A stretch of 64,000 nt of DNA from Eumeta japonica (Eukaryota; Arthropoda; Insecta; Lepidoptera; Psychidae), in contig BGZK01000482.1 of NCBI GenBank assembly GCA_005406025.1, positions 248,001 through 312,000 of the forward strand, written 5' to 3'. Below the pieces are notes generated by a model, which was not told where the DNA came from, did no database searches, and worked only from the letters and a program-made list of their open reading frames with translations. How positions within the stretch are numbered: position 1 is the stretch's first letter; the number at the start of each line of letters is the position of its first letter. Made by a program: the position numbers and the translations under genes. This document shows, piece after piece, positions 1 to 13,900 of this stretch.

Positions 1-2727
1 TTAAAAGTTATCGTAATTTCAGCGTAGAATGTTGAAAGGTTAGTTTTTTTTGTTATATATTCTAAGATTTTTCGCTTGTTACATATGCATAAATAAAGCC
101 CCATTCAAATATACTATTTTTCATACGTTAATTTACTTTATATTTTCTCCTGTAATCTTTGCTATCAAAATATATTCAAATTCCTAAATATTTTTATTTC
201 ACAAAGCTTGAAATACATCATAATATTATTATATAATTTACCATTCGCATGGAAGGAATTCATTCCCTCAAAAAAAAAAACGAAGCAAGAAAGGGATTGC
301 CCTTTTTTTAATTTTGTCACAAATGACCATAATCCAATATAGGATTATTACAGAAATAGGGACCCGCTTGCTTTGGTCGCGTAGACTAAGATGGTGTAGA
401 ATATTTTCATTTAAATTTGTATATCGTTAACAAACTGTCCGTGCAAACAGTGCGCAGGTATTTTATGTTTAAATCTAGTTTATGCGAGGACAGATGTGCG
501 GATAGCAAATTAGAATTTAACTCTGTATAAAAATCCTATGACACAGCCACAAGGCCTGGCTTCGTGTGCTCTTACAGTAATACACTACAATAAATAAATT
601 AATTGTAATAAGAAAACGAAACTTAATAAAGGATTAGAAAATAAAAACACCTTCAAAAAATAAAGCATTCTCTTAGATCAAATTCAATTTGAAAATCATC
701 AAAAGTGGTTATTGTGAGTCAACCTTAAAAGAGAGACATGCTATCGCGAACTTTTTTTAGAAGTTTGTAAATGGAACTGTTCCACCTTACATTGTTTTCG
801 TATAACTTTTAACTATTTATGAGGCGCACGCCACGAATGCTCTCAGAAGGAACGATTTTTTCCAACTTAATACATAAATATCATCACACCAATAGCGTAT
901 TTTCGCAAAATGTTTATAAATTATGACATACGACATTGCTAGATAATTTTTCCTTCTATTGGTGAAAACATTATGAATATCCGTACACTATTTCCTGAGA
1001 TTAACCCGAACGAACACAAGCTCAGCGCGACGGGCGACTTTAGCTTATAATGTATAGTTATAAAGTGACCCGGCAAGACGACGAGCCGGTTACGTCCATA
1101 AATAAATACTTTGTGTTATTAAAGTTCTGAGATTGTATAATATCTTTTTTTACACGGTATTTGTTTAATAATGTAATTAAATTTATATTATAGTACATAA
1201 GTCCGTGTCGTATATACTTTTTGTAACCTCTCTATTATTGTAATGATTAATAATCAAATCGGTCAAGTGTATGCATAGTCACTCTAAAAACTTCCATGCC
1301 ACATCGAGAACCAATCGTATTCGTAAATAGTTGGAGAGGACGACGACACTCCCGTGCGATGAATACGGCCGACACCACCCGACTGAAGTGCCGTCGTTTA
1401 ACACTATTACTGTATTTCGATTAGAAAAAAACCCTTTATAGTTCCTAGACACCACACAAAACACTTTATATCTTGATACGACTTACGTTCAATATCTAGA
1501 TTTGGCGCTGCACTGTGAACCGATTTTAATACGGACATTCGCAACGAATTCATCCGTGTTGTCGACGTCGCCTTCACAAGTATCTCGTCAGTCAAATAAA
1601 GACGATTCAACGCTTTTATTGATTTTTGTCCGATTAGATTAGGAAAGTCTTTGAACTGTATGCAATTACGTACGCGATACATAGATTAATTGTTATTATG
1701 TATACACTTGAAGATCGTGTAGTGTACAAATGTTAAAACAAGTGTGGTGCGACGTAACTATAATAAAAAACCATAAATACACGCAAAATTAATCGTTGGC
1801 ACGCATCACGCCAAATTTATCGTGCGAATGATTATTTTATATTTGCTTCAAAAGTAAACAGTATTGTCGGACTCGTAAGTCGTAACCGTAATCAATTAGA
1901 TGGGTCCTTGCCGCTTTTTATGACATTATTTAACGAGAAGCACGCAGTCGTTATTAGTTATATTGTTTTATTGTAGATATCATCGCGGAATCTTGCCAAC
2001 AAAAAAAAATATGTATACAATGTTGACAACTATTTCTTAGTAAAGCTTACTTCACATATTTGTGACTTAATCACCGATAGTCGTAGGTTATTACAATTAA
2101 ATAATTAAATCCTTAGTTCCCGTCTACCTTTCTGGTAAATAAACGTAAGATGATAATAATAATAATAAATATAATAATAATAGTAAAAAAGAATATCGGG
2201 TTAAAAAACTATACAGATTTTTCAATTTTTGTACATGTTCAATAGCTTCCATAGACAAACCAATAACAGGTAGAAAGTTAAACGCATGTGTAATTGTATG
2301 ATTCAGTTGTAAATAAGAGAGTATTTCGTGTTTTTGAAGTGAAACTTCTTCGGTGACCATTCGATAATCGAGAATTGGACGAGAATCGACAATGAAATGT
2401 CAAAAATGCGTCACGCTTAGGCAAAGCACATTTCGTTAAATGAGAGAAAAGAAAGGTATGACGCAGAGAGGAGGGAAAGAGTTGTAAGTCCCGACGCCAC
2501 GAGTGGAGTAAAAGAGAACGACGGATACACAACGATGCAAAGCGATAGAATAAGTATCGCGTATGCGCGCGTTGTAGATATATTTGACGTTAGACGCTAT
2601 ATACAAACAGCTGAGGTACCACGCATTGTGTAATCATTATTTGTCGTTGTATTTTGTGGTTATTTACGGTTTTTTTTACGTTTGTAGTTTAATTATATCC
2701 GTGAAGAGTTTTTCTTGATGCGTGTAG

Positions 2728-2775
2728 TTGATTTCTAAAAAACCGATCAAGTGCAAGTCTAACTCGCCCATTGAG
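2728..2775 (+). repeat. Lepidopteran dispersed repeat fragment
   Basis: The stretch with 'aaccgatcaagtgcaagtc' followed by 'gcccattgagggttcac' matches, from memory, a motif very common in moth and butterfly genomes next to degenerate non-autonomous elements. The same motif family recurs on the opposite strand near 63540-63580. It is a short decayed fragment without visible ends. Confidence 0.5.
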
Positions 2776-3150
2776 GGTTCACACATTGTATTTGTGTTAT
2801 ATGTTTATTTATTTTTTATTTATTGTTGTTATTTGGTTGGATATCCGACATAATCTACGTATATAATAAAACAGAGAAAAAGATCTGTACATTAAAAATA
2901 TTTGACAAAATTTATTCTGGGGGATATGAGAAATGTTATTCAAATACATTTCAATGATTTTTAGATTTATTTCTGTCTGTTTGTCTATAAATTTATTGGC
3001 GAACAAAAACTACTAGACAAAATTTGACGAAATTAGGTATGATAATACAATAGTTTACATCCTAGATTAGCATATAAGTTAGGTTTTATTCCATTTCGCC
3101 AGTAATTGGTACATTATGTTTATTTTGAACAGAACCAGAATCTAGATAGA

Positions 3151-3198
3151 GGCCAGAATTGGAATCAAAATCTGTGCCAGAATTGGAGTCGAATGTAA
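3151..3198 (+). repeat. Two 24-base tandem repeat units
   Basis: Two adjacent 24-base units each begin 'gccagaattgga' and then diverge slightly. The flanking bases are similar but more degenerate. The unit resembles the 12-base periodic repeat at 41668-41790. Confidence 0.6.
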
Positions 3199-3259
3199 GA
3201 ACAAGATCTGCATCATGGTTGACAGCGTGATCGGTCGATATAAAATATGAAAGAATTCA

Positions 3260-3450
3260 TTCTATGTACACGCGAACGAAGCTGCGGACAAAAGCTAGTC
3301 ACACATATTCTGCTAAAATTACATCTTTCCGTCTATTCTGACTATTTGCCCTCTAAAGTTAATACAGACGGACGTACGCACAGTCGGCGTAGACTTAGTA
3401 ATAGGGTCTCGTCAGCACCCTTTGGGTATGGACCCCTAAAAATTGAATGG
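3260..3450 (+). repeat. Decayed lepidopteran interspersed repeat
   Basis: The block holds 'gcggacaaaagctagt' near its start, then 'gacggacgtacgcacag', 'cttagtaatagggtc' and 'ccctttgggtatgg', ending 'ccctaaaaatt'. I recognise this series as part of repeats found in very many lepidopteran genomes, and it is one reason for the taxonomic call. It overlaps a short open frame that I do not consider a gene. Confidence 0.6.
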
Positions 3451-4679
3451 TAAGTGAATCACAACGTGTTTCTTTGGTCTGTACAAAAATGACAAACGGT
3501 GTTTCTTCAAAACATTTCAACAAAATTGCAAAACGTCTTTATTCATATAGCAAAAAATTTAATCTCCCCGTTGTGACGCAAGCACAAACAAAAACTCGAT
3601 TGTTTTCGCATACTTTATCTGGGTGTTTAAGCTAGGATTATGAATATACGATAGGGTCATTATTGCTTATTAAGTTATGAAAAGCTGCAATATAGATAGA
3701 TAATCGGTCCAATTTTCTGTTGCAGCACATACCTGCTATTGACATGCGTCCACGTAAAAAATAGACTCATAAAAGGCAATGTTATCATCATTGCCTTTGA
3801 TAGATCTTATGTAGTACTATGAAACATATATGCTGTAGGATTTCTTTACCGAGTATTGTGGTGATTATTTGGAAATTCTAAACAATTGAACGCTTAGTAT
3901 TTTTATGCGCAAATCGAATCAATATGTCCCAGACAACTGTTGCATAAATGTAAGTACTAAGCACCTCTTGAATGAGACTGCTTCTGCGTGTGCGGTTGAC
4001 AAGTTTGACGCAAAAGAGATTCTCATTCTGATCAATAAAATAACTTAAATCTATATCCTTGCTTTAATGTATATAAAGATTAGTCTTCGTGCCTAAATGT
4101 CTAACATTGCAGATATGGCGAATTATACTGATAGTTACTGTATGTGTGATGGAATAAAGGCACAATATTTTGCAAATTTCAACTTTGGTGGAGAGTCGTA
4201 AAATTTTATTGGATATTAATATTACAGTTGTTATTCAAAATTTATATGTATAAAGAAATCCATTTAGTAACAATATTATTCCGTTAATTAAACGACATCC
4301 AATTATTAGAGCAGTGTAATTAAAGATATACTAACTGAAAAATTAAATGTTTTAATTAAGAGATAAGTCAATCTAAATTCGTACTATCAATTAACTAAAT
4401 AATAAAATTTCAGCGTAGGTACGGCTTTTATCCATAGTTATATATTTATGTAAAAGGCACGTATATATATTGTCTAGAAATGCAGTAAGCAATTCTTTAT
4501 TCCAAAAAGTTTAATGGACGACAAGAGCGCCTCACTAACCCCCCGACAGAATATATTGCAGTCATAAATAGCGCTTAATCGATGGCAATAAACTAAAAAT
4601 ATTATCTTTTACAACTTAGATAAACGCTTCCATATTTCTTACGATAATGAAAAGTTAGTCGAATGAAATGTAAGAGCCT

Positions 4680-4999
4680 CAGCGTTCACTGTGGTCGGAG
4701 TAGCGCCGCGAACATCACGCGCGTGCGGTGGGCACCATCCGTCGGCATTATTTATTGCGGCATCGGCGTCGGCATCGGAGTGCATTCGACTCGAGTGATG
4801 AACATCAGAACGGGCGACAAATGATTATTCGGTATCGAAGAGCTTCGAGCTTGGTAATAGCAGGTAACACGATGGCCGTCCCGAACCCATAGTCGGTCAG
4901 CAGAAGAAACAGCAGAAAAACTCGTCGTGCTTATACAGGAAAGCTAAATAACCCAGGCCACGCGTTCGCTTTGTGTGAAGCCGTCGTTCCAAGTTCGAA
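4680..4999 (+). promoter_or_regulatory. Putative promoter and 5' UTR of OXR1 short isoform
   Basis: A GC-richer island starts abruptly at about 4680 in AT-rich surroundings and runs into the first coding exon at 5000. It includes stretches rich in CGGC and GCATCGG. An in-frame TGA at 4976-4978 precedes the ATG at 5000. No TATA box is obvious. The call rests on composition and position only; the transcription start cannot be placed. Confidence 0.4.
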
Positions 5000-7900
5000 A
5001 TGTGGAAGTTAGTGAGGAGGCTGGCCAGAAACATCATCCGCCGCATCCGGAGGGCGGAGGTCATCGTCATCGGCATCGCGGTGCGGAGGCGCGGCACCGT
5101 CCACTCGATATGCGAGTCGAGGAGCTGCAGAGTGCACCGGAAACTGCCGCGACGCGGTACTATTCATTCCCTGTGCGAGGTGAGGACCGTGCACGGCTCG
5201 TGTCTACGATGAGGTTGTGCTCTAACGCACCGGAGAGATGCGCTTTAGCACTATATTGATGGCAGCATCTCAAAAAGTTCCAGCAAAGATATTTTTAAGT
5301 CGTTTTATAATATACTTTGCTTCTTCTATAACAGGAAGTTGATCTGTATGTTTCATCCGTTCGAAGTGGGATATTTTAACCTTTTTGTTAACGCTCGCTG
5401 GTCTGTTGGCGAAAATAGGAAAAGTTTTGGTGTTGAAGAACTCACTACATTGTGGAATAATTTCGGTGTCCGGTTCGATAGCCAGCTTACGAATTTAAAA
5501 TTAGCGCAATTTTTAATCAGGAAACTTTTACTTTAACAAGTTGCACTAACATTCTATACTATTTTACTAATTCAAAAATTTTCAAATTTTATTAGTTTTT
5601 TACAAAAGTTGCTGTTTTTATGTACGTATGTGTACTCGACAGGTGTCCGGTTAAGTATGTATTTGATATGTTTTTGTACATGCCTCAGTCACACGTCGTT
5701 ACGTCTAGTGTAATGCGTAATGCACACTGATAAGCACTAAATGGATGTTGAATGTGAACTGTAGTGTTATTAGTTTTCACGTATTTCTGAATGTTTTGAT
5801 GGATTTAGCGCAATAGTTTTACTTATCAAAACATTGTCTGAAATTGCTATACGTTGAATTGTTAAAGATACGGAAAGTTTACGCAACGACAATAGTGAAT
5901 ATTCATTCGTATAGTCAATTTAAAACATTTATTTATACAAAGACATTAATTTATACAAAGAATCTCGCACTGAATTTCATACAAAATTTTATTTTACCTT
6001 TACGTATTTATATACAAATTACATACAATAACTTAATACATTTGCAAGCTAAAAGAAGACCGATCCCGGCACTCATCGTAACGTTACCGAGCGTTACACT
6101 AAAGTTCGTTACGTCATCATAGCTTAATCGCTCGATAATTCGATACTAATAAAATACCATAGTAACTTTAGACAGTGTTTTGTCATATTTTAATACATTA
6201 GTCACTTAAAAAAATATCATCATGGTCTTGTTACATAATTTAGCTACAACGGATTCATGCTTCGGTACATAAATAAAGTAATAATTTTATTCAGCGTTCA
6301 CTACTTCACGAACATTTCTTGAGCCTGATGCTCAAGAAATGTACTGTTCTGTACTGCGTGATATCATTTGCGTGAGTAAACGATTTGAATGCAAAACCTT
6401 CCTATCGGGGCACAGATAAAGATTATGTGACTCATTAGAATGCCAAGAATTCATAATTATTAATGTGGATCACTCGATTTACTTTTACTTGTGCGTCCGT
6501 ATGTTTAGCGTTTGTTGTCTCTTCGTCTCAATTGTACTGACATTCTTTTTTTGTTGTAAGACATTTAAACACGTCATTGAATATTATAATGCGGTTCTTT
6601 AAGAGATCTTTAAAAAGAGTGAGTAACTGTCTATAACACAAACAACTCCTAAAGCAGTAACTCAAGATATGAAATAAATTTCACTATATAATTTTTTCCG
6701 GTTCTGTTACGGACGACAAACCTCTGACAGCATTAGAGCTGAATAGAGTTTCAGACAGAAATAAGTACTTCGGCATTCAAAGATTTAAGTGTTGGGCTGG
6801 AACGAACGATATTAATGTGGGAAACGCCGTGCAGGTGGTGTCTATGAGCGATGAGCTGCGGCGCGCGCTGTACGCCGGGGCCTCCGTCGACATGGAGCTG
6901 TCGCCGCCGGATCTCATCGGCATCAGCGAGATCCTCACCATGGAACACAGGTCGGTGCATATTGATATGTGTGTATTGATATCATTTTTGCTAATTCACT
7001 TGCGCCGGTTAACTGCTACGTAAACCGCTATAAATGACTAATGGCTGTGTCGACAATGAATGTGTTGTTATCGTTGCTGTCCATATAAGTTAGCTCAGGA
7101 TTAAAACATTAATTTAGCCAATGATACAGAATGTGTCATAACCAGCTGAATTTCGGTAAATTGTGTTGAAACCTTTGAGTGTTTTTTGTATTGACTTTAC
7201 TTACTTAAAAACCTTTTCAACCCTCTCCCGCTTGCATCTTAATATACGCGACATGTTAGGATGATCTTCGATGTTGGGGTGGATTCAGCACAATATTCAT
7301 ATTTCAACTTTTTTATGACAGCAACAACTGTTTTTCTACGACAAACAGTAAAAAATGAAAAATCCAAAAACGATATTTTTTCAATATGAATTTGACGAGA
7401 AGAGAAAATATTGAACATTTTCATCGTCATCGACATTACATACTAGATGAGGAGAATTTTCACGATTGGCCAAGACAATGGCGGCTCATCGCCGAGCATC
7501 TACGATCGCACCTGATAAAAGGGAGGAACTGATCAGACGCGGGAAGTTACCCTCACTACCGCATCCGTTTGGCTTCGCTTTGTCGTGCCCCATCCACGGA
7601 ATGGAAGATCATTTCCCATTCAGCACTTGCAGATAGACACGACGCAAATGTTACCGAGTTGCGTATTTTTAACTGATAGAGGCTGATATGAAAGCTTATG
7701 ATCATCTTTTATTGATTACTCAACAACTGTCGTGTTCGTACAAATACATAATCCTCAATCGTCGAAATCAAATCGATCATTTTCATCTTGATCACTCGAG
7801 TCGCAAGCGACGGAGATCCAAAAGTATTAGCACATCTCAGACATTATTCCTGTGTCTATATGTATGTATGCAAACTTTTAGGTCTTTATGAAGGTTTTTG

Positions 7901-10900
7901 TGTTTAAACAGCTAAAATCCCTGAGCGTAGTTCGAATACTAAATGCCGTTTTCATCGTTTAAATAAACACAAAGTTTTCGACCAATCTTATTGGCGGTTT
8001 ATCATGACCGACTACACAAATTTTTGATATATAATTCGACTTTATATTTCTTATTAATTAACTTCGATTATATATCCCTGATGAACAAGTTGTATTCTAG
8101 TAATATTCTCCTAGAACACTGATAACTTTATTATTTAGCTTCGGACACACGCGAACATTTGTAACTAATAACTGAACTGTAAGCGATTTCGACGTACTCA
8201 ATATTTGTGTTTGCGCTCATCCACTTATCTGTTGTGGACTCGTCTGAAGTACGGTCCTACGTGAAATTTGTTTAAATATAGATTACGATCTAAAACGGTA
8301 TCGATTCACATTATATTGATTGCACTAAATGCACTCTTACGCACACGGGTGGTAGTTACCGATAACATTTGAAATAAGTTTAGACAACGATTTGATGATG
8401 CGGGCCGTAAACTTTAGAGCACGCTTAACCAATAGGCTACAGCTACTGCTGTATAAATGTAAATTTTTAACCATTTAATTTACTCCCAGAAGTTCCGCAC
8501 TCCAAGAGAGTCTTACCATTTTCGTTATGTCTGTCCGTCTGTTCATTTTTACGTCACAGCCTTACAACTATTTACGATAAATGCTCTTGTTTTATCGAAT
8601 GTCATGAAATTGTACAGGAAGGTTTTTATGAGAAGTACTATCCAATTTTGTAATATAATTACGTAAAAAATTTAGTAGTCGTTTTTTTTTACATTCATAA
8701 AATAAAGGGATGAAAAAAATGTCTATCTCATTATAAATATGGTCGTGTTAAATAGATATTTAGCAATTTATCAAATATTTTTAAGTATTTTTTTCCGTCG
8801 GGTGTACATTTTGTATTTATTGCTTTCCAAAATCGTTAATTTTATGTCTCCACTTAATTTTTTGGTTGATGTTTAGTATAGATATGAAAAAATTACAATA
8901 GTAATACAAATTAATTAATTGAACAAAAAATATTTTCATCAAAATTTATTAGCCTTGTTTTTTTGCATAACGACAATTTTCACTTTTCAACAGTGTAATT
9001 ACCGGCCCATAGGGGCATGCGCGTTTATTTTAAGTGCAATACGTATCTATCAATCAAACATATATTTGTACAGATATTATTTTGGATCAAAATTTTCCAG
9101 TTTTATTGAAATTCAATGCATTTAAAATTTACGCTCCGTTTCATCCAATATTACGAAACAATGAATGCGGTACTAGCTCCCGCTGTAATCCTCTCTTATG
9201 ATTTATTATTTATTTTGATATTAAATATAATAATAGAAACTCAAACTTGGTGTCGTATAGGCAACGATTGGTAGGAGCAGTAGATGTACGCGGAGCCACA
9301 TGCTTAAGTGAACACACAGAACGTTCTGGCACTTGTACCAACAATAGTGCCCATCGCCGTTGCACGCGTCGAGAAAGTGCCGATGCATTGTAATTTTTTC
9401 GTTGAATTACATTATTTGCGAGCTCCGTGTCGAATTTGCCGTGACCTGTGTTAATGCTGATCGACGAATGTTAATTACACCATTTACACCTATTTCATGA
9501 TCGACTTTCCGAAACCTGTTATCAGTATTTTTTTTCTTTTTTTGGTTCGCTTTGTAAATAACCAAGGCGAGACAATAAAGCTGTCTTGATATTTTAACTG
9601 AACTACGAAATTCAGTTCAATAATTAAATAAATAAATGCTTTATAAAGCCGTGTATATATTATACATATCTGGATTGAAATTATTAAAAAAATATTCAAG
9701 GTAAACCTTCTTCGTCGGTTAAAGATTAGTGCGAATGATGTTTGTCGATTTCCTAGAACAGAGAACTCGTTACAACTCATTCGCGACGTCAAAGCCTCAT
9801 GGATGAAATACGTTTCACTAATAGTATATATATATATAATTTTATAAATCTTATTCTGAATAGACCATGGTCGTCGATTGGTCAAAAACGTTGCCAGCTC
9901 GTATGTTATTCTATCTTTTTACCTCGCCCTATATTTATTGTCGTATTATAGACAAATGTCAGCCAATCACTAATTTTGGCCTTGTACCAAAGTGCTATAG
10001 GACAAAAACGCATTACGGTATATATGATCAGAGGCGGACTGGCAGTTTTTGGTCGCCCTAGGCCTAGCGGTATCAATCCCCCCTTCTCAGCTCCATTTAG
10101 TGTCATTTCGTGTTCGCATCAGTATATTTGCCATGATTAGCCACCCCAGGCCCGGACCTAGTTGGCCTTATGAGAAATCCGCCACCAAATATGACGAAGT
10201 ATAGATAGGTAGTGCGACATGAGATAGTAGACAACGATAAAGATGAGGAAGTTACCGGCTTCTAATCCTGACTATGAGCGATTTCACCAATGATTAATTT
10301 TATTGAGTAAAATCTTTGTCACAATCCTGCCCAGCACTGGGCCATCGAGGGAAGCTTAAGGTCGAAACTCCTGAATTTGAGAAAGATGCTTCAGCAGTCG
10401 GATCATATAAGACTGAAACATTGGCTCTGAATAATATTTTACGGCGTTTTTCTTTAGTAATACTTACTTATCGTTATAAAAAATCAAGTTCTGATCATTT
10501 TCTTCCCACATAAATTAAAGATAACTTTAAAGAGTTTTTTGTTCCGACAAATTACTGCTGTTTTTCAGTTTTAGATATAATTTTTTTTCTCCAATTATAG
10601 ACAAAAAGATGCTAGAGCGAATCGAACCAGCATATCGTGTCTCTCCCGTTCCCACACTCTCACAAAGAACGAACGATCTTTCGTTTATACTATAAATAAA
10701 GATAACCATTTTAAGATTCCGTAGTAGCAAGGATTTATAGTTTCGCCAAATCCGTCCGTCGCCAAGACAGACGTCTTTCCGAGGCTTAGCTCAGATAGAG
10801 ATATTAATTATGCTGACAAAGTAGTAGAATACATTCTTTAAAAAAATTCTACTATTTTTGCCTTTTTTAGAGTACCTGCCCTACATGTAAAGTGGGGATA

Positions 10901-13900
10901 ATTTTTTTCTCGCCTGTTCCATTGTGCGGGGTATTGTTAGATAGCTCATTCAAAAATATAGCGGGTTTATGAAAACCATTTTTCGATTTATGGGTTCATT
11001 GCGAAATGTTAATCTTTAAAATGTTAATTTAGTTAGAGTCAAAAACCCCAGCCAGCTAAATGTTTATTCTTGGTTATTTGAAAAAAATTTACAACATGTT
11101 ATATTATTATATGTTATATATTATTATAAAATGTACTTCGAGAGTGGAAAAGCATAATTTTGTACAAATTCCACTGATAATTACTTAGATGACGTTCTTG
11201 GCTGTTTAAAACAGGTTAGTAAATATAAGTTTATGAACAATCGATACATTTTCAAAACGAGGTCAAAATTATTGTGTTCATGATAAACTCAGCATAGCGA
11301 CCATTAAAATAAAAAGTCTGCGACTGGCAGAATGACCAACGAAATTATGATATTATCAGGGTAGTTTTTTACATCTCTTTAACAAAATAATCCAAATTAT
11401 TCGAATAAAATTGTTATCTATATTTATTTCAGGGAGAAACTGTCCGGCGTGCTGCCGGCGCGCGCTCAGGGCTACACGTGGCAGCTGACGTTCAGCACCA
11501 GCCAGCACGGCTTTTCGCTCGCCTCCATGTACCGCAAGATGCAGCGGGTCGACAGCCCCGTGCTGCTCGTCATACAGGACACCGACAATAACGTAATTCC
11601 TTTTCTTCCTAATGAAGCTACACTTATATTGTAAATTCAATTTTTTTTTTATTCACGATGTACACACTGAACCAATTCTCTCATGATTCCCTGATTTACT
11701 TTTATTGGAATCGCAAACGTATAAATAAATCGATTTTTCGTATTTTATACGAAATTGTTGTTGTTATACGGTTCTGGTGTTTTTTAAGAGTTTTAATTAT
11801 TTCTGATAGCACTAAAAATATTGAAAATTTTACCTTTGATTGCATTTGCAAATTAGTTTTGTGGTTTATGATTGATATTAGAAGTCATAGATTGATGGAA
11901 GTAATATACAGCGGAGAAGCCCTATAAATTATAAATGACAGTCAATGCTTTATTATAATGGTTGAATTATCTGTTAGGTGTTCGGTGCGTTGACGTCGTG
12001 TGCGCTGCACCCGTCAGAGCACTTCTACGGCACGGGCGAGTCGCTGCTTTTCTCGTTCCAACGCGTGCGCGAGGAGCACGCGGGTGACCCGCCGAGGCGC
12101 ACCTCGCACCCTGCGCCCCCGCCCCCGACCGCACATGCGCCACCTCCGGGCGACGAATCCAAGACCGCTCACCATGAAAAGGACAAGGATAAAGATCTTC
12201 ATAAACAAGACGAAAAAACTGGTAGGAATACAATCCAAAATATAGTTTTGTCGTCATAAATGAGATTTCGTAATAAAACATTTTGTATTTGTCCATACAA
12301 ATAAAATGATGTGCAACTTGCTAATTAGATTTAGACATTTATTATTGATAGACAGTGAAAGGCGGGAGCGAGAGCGTAAGCGTTCTATCATTTTTCGATT
12401 AAACGTGCAGTTGTATGATCTAAAAAATATATTAACGTTATATTATCTAGATATTTATTACTTCTACTGGTTTTATAAATCAAAAACTACAATCTAAATA
12501 AAAAAAAATTCAATCTGAGTATTAGTAACAATCCTTGAGAGATCTCTAGTAATTAATTCTGTAAATATTAAAATAATAAATTTTTATATGTAATATTTGC
12601 TTAATGTTATAATATTTTTAAAAAATGCGTGAATTTTATGCAAGATACATTTTATACAGGATCCCTTATTATAAACCTCTAAATTTACGACATATTTGTA
12701 TTTCGACATGCAGAGGACTACAATTGTTTTGGAGATGGTAAAGTTATAGAGTTCAGCATTTTATACCGATATTTAAGAATGTTTCCACAAAAACTTCAGA
12801 TCACTGATCGGCGTCATTTGCCTTCGGTTTTGCTCAAATTACGGAAATTATTTTTATCGATAAAATTATTACTAACGTCACAGCCCTTTGTAAACGATAA
12901 ACACAAAGATCGGTAATGTCACGATGCGTTATTTCTAATCATTCATTTCTACGATTTCCACTCCCCACTCGATGCGTTTAATTGAAAATTTACTTTTTAC
13001 CCGTTATTTCGCTTGCATAGACTAAGTTCAGTTCAAACACAAATGATTACAAGATAATATGTAGTTTCAATAAAATAAAAATTTGCAATTATATTGCCAA
13101 TAACATTTTCGCTTTTATTCGTAATGATATTTATTCTCGAAAAATAATTACCAGCCTATCAACCTACAGCCTATTATGGCTACAGAAATAACGAACAAGT
13201 AATGTAAATGATCTCTTATACCAGTTACAACTATTCTAAATACATTGTAGTAAATGACAAAGTAAGACTGAGCTGGTATAAATACTTTTACAACTTTTTT
13301 GTACACATTAGATACAATAAAAATTTAAGAATTAATTAGAAGATAATTTTCAAAATAATGGGTCATTTGTTCCATTCTCATAATCAAATATAATAATTTT
13401 ACGTCTATCCAATTTCATTACACAACTATTCTTCTAAAATTAATTTAACAAGTAGCATTGTTTCTTTCTAAAATGATTAATTTTTTTCTATCTATTTGTT
13501 TAAAAAATCTATATGAAAAGTGTAGTCAAGTTTTGATACTGTGTATATAATATTATTATATACCACCTTCTTCACCTTCCGCGTGCGTTTTCGCCCGCGT
13601 GGTCGTAAAATGCGTTCCTCGATCTTGCTGTCAATCCCAATTCCGATCTCGGTCACACACATGGTTCTAATTGCGGTCCCACACTCGACTTTGGTCATTG
13701 TTATTAAAGGCTTATTTATAAATCTTATTAAAATTTTACAGAAGAGCCACCAGTGAAGACCAAATTCAAATACTGGGGTTGGACAGGCGATAACATGTAT
13801 TTTATCCGAGGCAGCAACGATAATATATCTATCGGCGCTGGCGAGTAAGTATCGTACTGTTATATTTAATAGAACGTGGTGCTTAATCGAAAATGTGTAT

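Larger units (their letters stand above)
1..4680. other. Non-coding AT-rich region upstream of OXR1
   Basis: No convincing coding exon is visible. The open frames here are short, low-complexity and lack splice context. The stretch contains fragments of lepidopteran dispersed repeats (about 2728-2775 and 3260-3450) and a short 24-base tandem repeat (3151-3198), listed separately. It may be intron of longer OXR1 isoforms whose 5' exons lie outside the window, or simply intergenic; the sequence does not decide. Confidence 0.5.

Noticed and set aside
9490..9885. 131-codon frame on -
   Set aside because: Lys/Ile/Tyr-rich translation of AT-rich intron DNA, no motif, no splice context; chance frame inside OXR1 intron 2.
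12014..12245. Arg- and Ala-rich frames over OXR1 exon 4
   Set aside because: Shadow frames of the GC-rich TLDc exon; the TLDc reading frame is clearly the real one.
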